Made by a program: the position numbers and the translations under genes. From the NCBI GenBank assembly GCA_945869715.1, contig CAMBPP010000003.1:1-35032 (forward strand): DNA of 35,032 bases, read 5' to 3'. This stretch comes from Bifidobacterium breve. GTDB taxonomy: Bacteria; Actinomycetota; Acidimicrobiia; Acidimicrobiales; Ilumatobacteraceae. Shown here one piece after another: positions 29,261 through 35,032 of this stretch (position 1 is its first letter; each line of letters opens with the position of its first letter). The notes under the pieces are model-generated. The model was not told where the DNA came from. It saw only the letters and a list, made by a program, of their open reading frames with translations, and searched no databases.

Positions 29261-30376
29261 ATGACGCAACTGCCATTAGGCGATATTCGCGTCGTTGATA
29301 TTTCTACGGTTCTTGCCGGGCCAAATTGTGCGCGTTATCTTGCCGATTTCGGCGCCGACGTCATCAAAGTAGAGCGCCCCGACACAGGCGACTCACTGCG
29401 CAACATGGCGTGGCGCGACCCACGTGATGGCACTGGGCTGTGGTGGAAAATGGTGAACCGCAATAAGCGCACCATTGCACTCGATCTGAAAGATGAAGCC
29501 GACTCCGCACTTTTGCTGTCGCTACTCGACGACGCACATGTGTTGGTGGAAAATTTTCGACCAGGCATTTTGGAGCGCCTAGGTCTTGGCCCCGATGTGC
29601 TTCTTGCGCGCAACCCGAAACTCGTTATTGTGCGCGTTACTGGCTTTGGACAAACAGGCCCATATGCACAACGTCCAGGGTTTGCCTCTATTGCCGAATC
29701 GATGAGTGGCCTTGCTGCCATTAGCGGTGAAGAGGGTCGTGCACCACTTCTTCCACCTATTGCTCTCACCGACGAAATCACTGGCCTCGCTGCAGCGTTC
29801 GCCACCATGGTTGCGTTGCATTCAGGTGTTGGCCAAGTTGTTGATGTCAACTTGCTCGAAACCATTTTCCAAATGATGGGCCCACTGCTGAGCGTGTATC
29901 AACTCACTGGCGAACAACAACAACGTTTAGGTTCTGGAATTCCTTACACCGTTCCACGCGGCACCTTTGAATGCTCAGACGGCAAGTGGGTGGGCGTCTC
30001 TGCTTCAAGTGACACAGTTGCTGCTCGCGTGCTCGACATTCTTGGCGTTGCCAACGACCCACGCTTTGCCTCGTTTAACTTGCGCGTAGAGCATCGTCAA
30101 GAACTCAACGAACTTCTCATTACGTGGTGTGCAACGCGCCCACAACAAGAAGTACTACGTGTCTTTGAAGAGGCCGATGCCGCCATTGGCCCCGTGTACG
30201 ACATGGCCGACATTGACCAAGACCCTCATTTTGCAGCACGTGAGATGATTCAACATCTTGAAGGAACACCCATGCAAGGGCTTATTGCGCATCTATCAAA
30301 AACGCCGGGTTCACTGCGTTGGCAAGGCAGAGCTCAAGACGCCGACGGAGAAAGTATTCGCAAAAACGGTTGGTAA
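29261..30376 (+). CDS. Class III CoA-transferase (CaiB/BaiF family)
   Basis: GDIRVVDISTVLAGPNCARYLADFGADVIKVERPDTGDSLRNM...LVENFRPGILERLGLGPDVL...PIALTDEITGLAAAFATMVAL. ATG at 29261 within the longer ORF. Confidence 0.93.
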   Translation: MTQLPLGDIRVVDISTVLAGPNCARYLADFGADVIKVERPDTGDSLRNMAWRDPRDGTGLWWKMVNRNKRTIALDLKDEADSALLLSLLDDAHVLVENFRPGILERLGLGPDVLLARNPKLVIVRVTGFGQTGPYAQRPGFASIAESMSGLAAISGEEGRAPLLPPIALTDEITGLAAAFATMVALHSGVGQVVDVNLLETIFQMMGPLLSVYQLTGEQQQRLGSGIPYTVPRGTFECSDGKWVGVSASSDTVAARVLDILGVANDPRFASFNLRVEHRQELNELLITWCATRPQQEVLRVFEEADAAIGPVYDMADIDQDPHFAAREMIQHLEGTPMQGLIAHLSKTPGSLRWQGRAQDADGESIRKNGW

Positions 30377-30404
30377 CTCTCTACAAATTTGGTGTTTAGA
30401 GAGT
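30376..30404. terminator. Inverted repeat at convergent CoA-transferase/msrA junction
   Basis: ACTCTCTA (30376-30383) / TAGAGAGT (30397-30404), 13-nt loop. Confidence 0.55.
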
Positions 30405-31046
30405 AAGTCCAATTGGGCAGCTCACGCCCGTTCCACCAATACCGCAATAACCATTGGGGTTCTTTGCTAAATACTGTTGGTGATATGGCTCTGCGTAATA
30501 AAAAGTTTCTGCCGTTGCAATTTCAGTGGTAATTGCGCCATACCCCGCGGCCTTCAACTGCTCTTCATACACGCCACAACTCTGCTCGGCGCTCTTGAGT
30601 TGGTCTGCATTCGTTGTGTAAATCGCACTGCGGTACTGCGTACCCACATCGTTGCCTTGTCGCATCCCTTGCGTGGGGTCATGTGCTTCCCAAAACACTT
30701 TCAGAAGTTGTTCGAAAGTGATTTGTGCGGGCGCATAAGCAACCAACACCACTTCTGTGTGCCCAGTGAGACCAGAGCACACTTCTTCATAGGCAGGGTT
30801 GGGTGTGTAACCACCGGCGTAACCCACTGCAGTGGAATACACGCCAGGTATTTTCCAAAACACTCGTTCCGCTCCCCAAAAACATCCCAAAGCAAACACG
30901 GCTGTTTCTGTTCCACTTGGCCACGGCGCCACCAAAGGCGCATCGAGTACAAAATGTTTTTCAGGAATGGGCATGAACTGGTCGGTTCTGCCCGGAAGCG
31001 CATTCGCTTCTTCCACCATCAGTGCTTTTTGCCTACCGAAGTTCAT
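30396..31046 (-). CDS. msrA: Peptide-methionine (S)-S-oxide reductase
   Basis: [58 protein letters not shown]...[26 protein letters not shown]. Confidence 0.96.
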   Translation of the reverse strand: MNFGRQKALMVEEANALPGRTDQFMPIPEKHFVLDAPLVAPWPSGTETAVFALGCFWGAERVFWKIPGVYSTAVGYAGGYTPNPAYEEVCSGLTGHTEVVLVAYAPAQITFEQLLKVFWEAHDPTQGMRQGNDVGTQYRSAIYTTNADQLKSAEQSCGVYEEQLKAAGYGAITTEIATAETFYYAEPYHQQYLAKNPNGYCGIGGTGVSCPIGLTL

Positions 31047-31069
31047 AGAGCAGATGCTAGACAAGGTTC

Positions 31070-31918
31070 ATGCCTGCTGCGTCACCCACCGTCTTTTTCG
31101 GTCACGGAAGCCCAATGAATGCCATTGAAAACAATGCGTTCACCAACGATTGGGCCGATTTCGGCGAACGTTTTGTTTCGTCGAATTCAAGTCATTTGAA
31201 GCGCAGGGAATCAGAAAACGTGAGAAGTGAGACTCCCGTTTACCCGAATGCTGTTTTGGTGATCTCTGCCCACTGGACCACACAGGGAATTTGCGTGGCA
31301 ACGAACCCAAAGCCGCGCACCATTCACGATTACTCAGGTTTCCCGCCCGAGCTTTCACAAGTGGACTACCCTGCGCCTGGTTCTCCTGCCCTAGCGCAAC
31401 ATGTCATCAACTTATTACGAGAATTCGTAGCTCCCGAACCCATTTGCGCCACAACCAGTTGGGGTCTTGATCACGGAACATGGTCAGTGCTACGCCACGT
31501 CTTGCCGAAAGCCAACGTTGCTGTCGTTCAAATGTCAATTGATATTTCAAAACCTGCAGTATGGCACCTGCAAGTTGCACGCAAGTTACAAACGCTGCGC
31601 GACTACCAAGTGCTTATTGTGGGTAGTGGAAATATTGTGCACAACTTAGGTGCAATCAACTGGACCGACAATGCAGAACCGCACCCATCAAGCATTGGCT
31701 TTCACAAATACATTGTTGAAGCGATCAATAACGACGACATTGATGCCATTGTGAACTACGCAAGCCACCCCGACGCGGCGTATGCGGTTCCTACACCAGA
31801 ACACTTCTTGCCACTGCTCTACGTTCTCGGTGCACGGCGCCCCAATGAAGCGCCGCACACCGTGACCGATGGTTTCGTCTATTCGTCGCTGTCTATGTAC
31901 AGCATTGCGTTTGGCTGA
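31070..31918 (+). CDS. LigB/DODA-type extradiol dioxygenase-like protein (YgiD-like)
   Basis: PTVFFGHGSPMNAIENNAFTNDW...PNAVLVISAHWTTQGICVATNPKPRTIHDYSGFPPELSQVDYPAPGSPALA...TTSWGLDHGTWSVLRHVLPKANVAVVQMSID. Confidence 0.92.
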   Translation: MPAASPTVFFGHGSPMNAIENNAFTNDWADFGERFVSSNSSHLKRRESENVRSETPVYPNAVLVISAHWTTQGICVATNPKPRTIHDYSGFPPELSQVDYPAPGSPALAQHVINLLREFVAPEPICATTSWGLDHGTWSVLRHVLPKANVAVVQMSIDISKPAVWHLQVARKLQTLRDYQVLIVGSGNIVHNLGAINWTDNAEPHPSSIGFHKYIVEAINNDDIDAIVNYASHPDAAYAVPTPEHFLPLLYVLGARRPNEAPHTVTDGFVYSSLSMYSIAFG

Positions 31919-31971
31919 GTAGCTGGCACTGTTTTGTCGCGCTGGCGCCGCGACGGCATAAAGTGACACCT

Positions 31972-32451
31972 ATGGAAATTGAAATGATCGTTGAAATCCC
32001 CCAGGGTTCGCGCAACAAATATGAAATGGACCATGAAACTGGCGCTATTTGGCTCGACCGCACACTTTTCACGGCCACCCAGTACCCACTCGACTACGGC
32101 TTTTTCCCCCACACCCTCGGTGAAGACGGCGACCCGCTTGACGCACTCATTTTATTGCCCCAGCCCACCTTTCCTGGCTGCCACATGTGGGCTCGCCCCA
32201 TTGGCGTGTTCTGGATGACCGATGAAAAAGGCCCCGACGCCAAAGTGCTCTGCGTACCGTCACGCGATGCCCGTTATGCCCACTACCGCGACCTCTCCGA
32301 CGCCCCCGACTTTCTGCTCGCCGAAATTGCCAACTTTTTCGAGGTCTACAAACTCATTGAGCCCAACAAGGAATCCACCGTGGGTGGCTGGAATGGTGCA
32401 GCGGAAGCAGAAAAAGAAATCGCCGCAGCAATTGCCCGCTACGTTCCATAA
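31972..32451 (+). CDS. ppa: Inorganic pyrophosphatase (family I)
   Basis: EMIVEIPQGSRNKYEMDHETGAIWLDRTLFTATQYPLDYGFFPHTLGEDGDPLDALILLPQPTFPGCHMWARPIGVFWMTDEKGPDAKVLCVP. Confidence 0.96.
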   Translation: MEIEMIVEIPQGSRNKYEMDHETGAIWLDRTLFTATQYPLDYGFFPHTLGEDGDPLDALILLPQPTFPGCHMWARPIGVFWMTDEKGPDAKVLCVPSRDARYAHYRDLSDAPDFLLAEIANFFEVYKLIEPNKESTVGGWNGAAEAEKEIAAAIARYVP

Positions 32452-32454
32452 ATC

Positions 32455-33621
32455 ATGAGCATTCGCGGCAGAGCTTTCATTGCAGGGGCATATGAACACC
32501 CACTGCGCACCATTCCCAACAAAACTGCGCAACAAGTGCATGGCGAAGTTGCTGCTGGTGCACTTGCCGATGCTGGTCTTTCTTTTTCCGATGTTGATGC
32601 CTATTTCTGCGCTGGCGATGCACCGGGCTTCGGTGCATTGTCGATGGCTGAGTACTTAGGGCTTCAACTCACACACATTGACAACACAGAAACCGGTGGC
32701 TCGTCTTACCTCTTACATGTGCAACATGCTGCCGAAGCAATTGCTGCTGGGCATTGTCATGTTGCGCTCATCACCCTTGCGGGTTTGCCTCGCAGTTCGG
32801 GTGCTGGCATTGGTGGTGCTGGCCGTTTTGGTTCTGCACCTGAAATATCGTTCGAAAACTTCTTTGGTCTCAGCATTGTTGCTGGCTACGCAATGGCCGC
32901 TCGCAGACACATGTACGAATTTGGCACCACGAGCGCACAACTTGCTGAAATTAAAGTTGCCGCTGCGAGTCATGCACAACACAACCCCAATGCATTTTTG
33001 CAAAATGTGGTCACTGTAGAAGAAGTGTTGCAGTCAAAAATGGTGGCCGACCCTTTACACATGCTTGACTGTTGTGTCGTCACTGACGGTGGCGGTGCGC
33101 TTGTTGTGGTGTCACCAGAGGTCGCACACAAACTCTCACGACAAAGCGTTCCTGTGCTCGGTACAGGATTCGCTGTGAAACACGTGAACAACGGTCGTAT
33201 TGACCTCACTCATACGGGTGCAGTGGTGTCTGGCCCTCGCGCATTTGCCGAAGCCGGCCTCACTCCAAGCGATATTCGTTATGCCTCTATATACGACAGT
33301 TTCACCATCACCGTACTCACCACGCTTGAAGACCTCGGCTTTTGTGAAAAAGGAAAAGGCGGTGAGTTTGTTTCCAATGGTGGGCTACAAGCACCTTTTG
33401 GCAAACTCCCGTTCAACACCGACGGCGGCGGGCTGTGCAATAACCACCCCAGCAACCGCGGTGGTATTACCAAAGTCATTGAAGCAGTACGCCAGCTTCG
33501 CAACGAGGCACACCCTGCAGTGCAAGTACCCAATTGCCAATTTGCACTCGCCCATGGAACCGGCGGCAACCTTGCCACTCGCATGGGTTCAGCCACACTC
33601 ATTCTTGGGCAAGAGGTTTAA
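32455..33621 (+). CDS. Thiolase-like protein (SCP2-thiolase/Ltp2-like clade)
   Basis: GRAFIAGAYEHPLRTIPNKTAQQVHGEVAAGALADAGLSFSDVDAYFCAGDAPG...NTETGGSSYLLHVQHAAEAI...ASIYDSFTITVLTTLEDLGFCEKGKGGEFV...HGTGGNLATRMGSATLIL. Confidence 0.9.
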   Translation: MSIRGRAFIAGAYEHPLRTIPNKTAQQVHGEVAAGALADAGLSFSDVDAYFCAGDAPGFGALSMAEYLGLQLTHIDNTETGGSSYLLHVQHAAEAIAAGHCHVALITLAGLPRSSGAGIGGAGRFGSAPEISFENFFGLSIVAGYAMAARRHMYEFGTTSAQLAEIKVAAASHAQHNPNAFLQNVVTVEEVLQSKMVADPLHMLDCCVVTDGGGALVVVSPEVAHKLSRQSVPVLGTGFAVKHVNNGRIDLTHTGAVVSGPRAFAEAGLTPSDIRYASIYDSFTITVLTTLEDLGFCEKGKGGEFVSNGGLQAPFGKLPFNTDGGGLCNNHPSNRGGITKVIEAVRQLRNEAHPAVQVPNCQFALAHGTGGNLATRMGSATLILGQEV

Positions 33622-33623
33622 AA

Positions 33624-34037
33624 ATGTCGTTCTTGCCACTTGCCGATGTTGAAATCAACAATGAAACACAGCCTTTTTGGGATGGTCTGCGCAACAAAAC
33701 CTTGCTGCTTCCCCGCTGCACTTCTTGCACTTCTGTGGTGTGGTATCCGCGCGCTCACTGCCCCGTGTGTTTTTCTACCGAGTTGAAGTGGGAAGAAATG
33801 TCGGGACGCGGCACTATTTACTCCTACAGCATTGTTGCCAAAGGTAATGGCCGCTGGAAAGAGTCTGGCCCTTACATAGTTGCTTACGTTGAACTTGCAG
33901 AAGGCCCGCGCATCCTCACCAACATTGTGGGTGTAGCACCGAGTGAAGTACATATCGATATGCCGGTGACAGCAGTGTTCGACTCTGGCGACGATGGTCG
34001 CGTGTTACTGCGCTTTACTTCTGTAAGTGCCAGCTAG
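33624..34037 (+). CDS. DUF35 zinc-ribbon/OB-fold protein
   Basis: NETQPFWDGLRNKTLLLPRCTSCTSVVWYPRAHCPVCFSTELKWEEMSGRGTIYSYSIVAKGNGRWKESGPYIVAYVELAEGPRILTNIVG; CxxC...CxxC. Confidence 0.93.
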   Translation: MSFLPLADVEINNETQPFWDGLRNKTLLLPRCTSCTSVVWYPRAHCPVCFSTELKWEEMSGRGTIYSYSIVAKGNGRWKESGPYIVAYVELAEGPRILTNIVGVAPSEVHIDMPVTAVFDSGDDGRVLLRFTSVSAS

Positions 34038-35032
34038 TCGATGCGCCCACTGTGAGCGCATCGCGGGGCGCTCAATGACATACCACGACAGCGCGCTCAA
34101 TAAAAATGTTGCACTCATCGCAAGGGCTAACCGCTCAGTATTTGACAACGTTTCTCCATGTCGTTGAATAATGCGAAACACGGGAATCTGCCAAATGTAT
34201 AAACCGTAGGAAATGACTCCCACCCAGGCAATGGGCTGCCAGCACAAAATGGAAGAAGCGAAAAATACTTTCTGTGCGAGTGCTAAAACAATGACCAAGC
34301 AGGCAATATCAAAGAGCGTCATTCCACCGAACCACATGAACGAACCATCTGCTCGGCCGTACAAAACTATTACGATAACAACGACGACCGCAGGCAAACT
34401 TGCATAGCGAAGCACCATAGGCTTCACCACATTCGTTTTCATCATTAACACGGCACCGAACATGCCAATAATCAAACTTTCAATGCGAGTATCGGTACGA
34501 ATATACGTAGGAAACCAACCAAGATCGTTATAAACGAGCCCTCGTTGAATTGCAAGAATTCCAATACTCAGAATAATGACACCAATTGGCCAATAATGAT
34601 TTCGATTCTTGCGCAAGAGAACAAAGACGAGAATTGGCACTGCAATATAGAACTGTCCTTCAATGGATAAAGACCAAAGTGACACATTGTCAACAAATTG
34701 TGTCATGGGGTTCTTATAAACCGCATAATTCGCATACTGAAGAAACGTTGCTTTGGTCATTGCAAATTCATTTGCTGCCGTTCCCGATAATGGGAAGTCA
34801 TTTCTCACTGCATAAAAATAGTGAGCAACTAAAAATACAGCAACTGCAGGAAATATACGCAATGCCCGGTGCGCATAAAACTTCCGCAAATCAATCTGTC
34901 CACCAGTTTCCTGATCTTGCAGCAAGCGCGACGTAATGAGAAAACCACTCATGACGAAGAACATGTTGACTCCCAGAAACCCGCCGCGCGCAAAAGTACG
35001 GAAAATGCTATATTGCAAGACTCCTGGCGCCG
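34005..35032 (-). CDS. Acyltransferase 3 family membrane protein (5' end truncated by window)
   Basis: Frame stays open to the window edge (...APGVLQYSIFRTFARGGFLGVNMFFVMSGFLITSRLLQDQ...YAHRALRIFPAVAVFLVAHYF...LWSLSIEGQFYIAVPILVFVLL). Confidence 0.93.
   Translation of the reverse strand, partial: APGVLQYSIFRTFARGGFLGVNMFFVMSGFLITSRLLQDQETGGQIDLRKFYAHRALRIFPAVAVFLVAHYFYAVRNDFPLSGTAANEFAMTKATFLQYANYAVYKNPMTQFVDNVSLWSLSIEGQFYIAVPILVFVLLRKNRNHYWPIGVIILSIGILAIQRGLVYNDLGWFPTYIRTDTRIESLIIGMFGAVLMMKTNVVKPMVLRYASLPAVVVVIVIVLYGRADGSFMWFGGMTLFDIACLVIVLALAQKVFFASSILCWQPIAWVGVISYGLYIWQIPVFRIIQRHGETLSNTERLALAMSATFLLSALSWYVIERPAMRSQWAHRLAGTYRSKAQ
34039..34063. terminator. Inverted repeat at DUF35/acyltransferase convergent junction
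   Basis: CGATGCGC (34039-34046) / GCGCATCG (34056-34063), 9-nt loop, 1 nt after the DUF35 stop codon. Confidence 0.55.

Noticed and set aside
30477-31118. 213-aa plus-strand ORF antisense to msrA
   Set aside because: Cys/His-rich shadow frame; msrA on the opposite strand is unambiguous.

Overview
The window looks like about 35 kb of chromosome from a high-GC-lineage actinobacterium (Acidimicrobiia-like; the lineage is inferred from protein flavour and gene neighbourhood only). I see no phage, transposon, CRISPR array or canonical defence island. Most genes are housekeeping: asd/lysC, aat, xseAB, a polyprenyl synthase, tadA, ffs (SRP RNA), two tRNA-Ser genes, recR, dnaX, msrA and ppa. The main metabolic theme is a dispersed ethylmalonyl-CoA/C4-acyl-CoA gene set: 3-hydroxyacyl-CoA dehydrogenase, ethylmalonyl-CoA-mutase-type mutase, epimerase, crotonyl-CoA carboxylase/reductase, acetyl-CoA acetyltransferase, and acyl-CoA carboxylase beta with a candidate epsilon subunit and a class III CoA-transferase. 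The most interesting local structures are: (i) tRNA-Ser(GGA)-tadA-tRNA-Ser(CGA), where the tadA ATG overlaps the tRNA CCA end; (ii) an internal Shine-Dalgarno plus ATG inside lysC that predicts a separate beta subunit; (iii) a CLC protein resembling the fluoride (CLC-F) clade but with a variant GREGA motif; (iv) a stand-alone thiolase-like/DUF35 pair lacking an obvious thiolase nucleophile; (v) a recurring set of perfect inverted repeats at convergent gene junctions, probably bidirectional terminators. I found no clearly unprecedented system; the findings are ranked accordingly.
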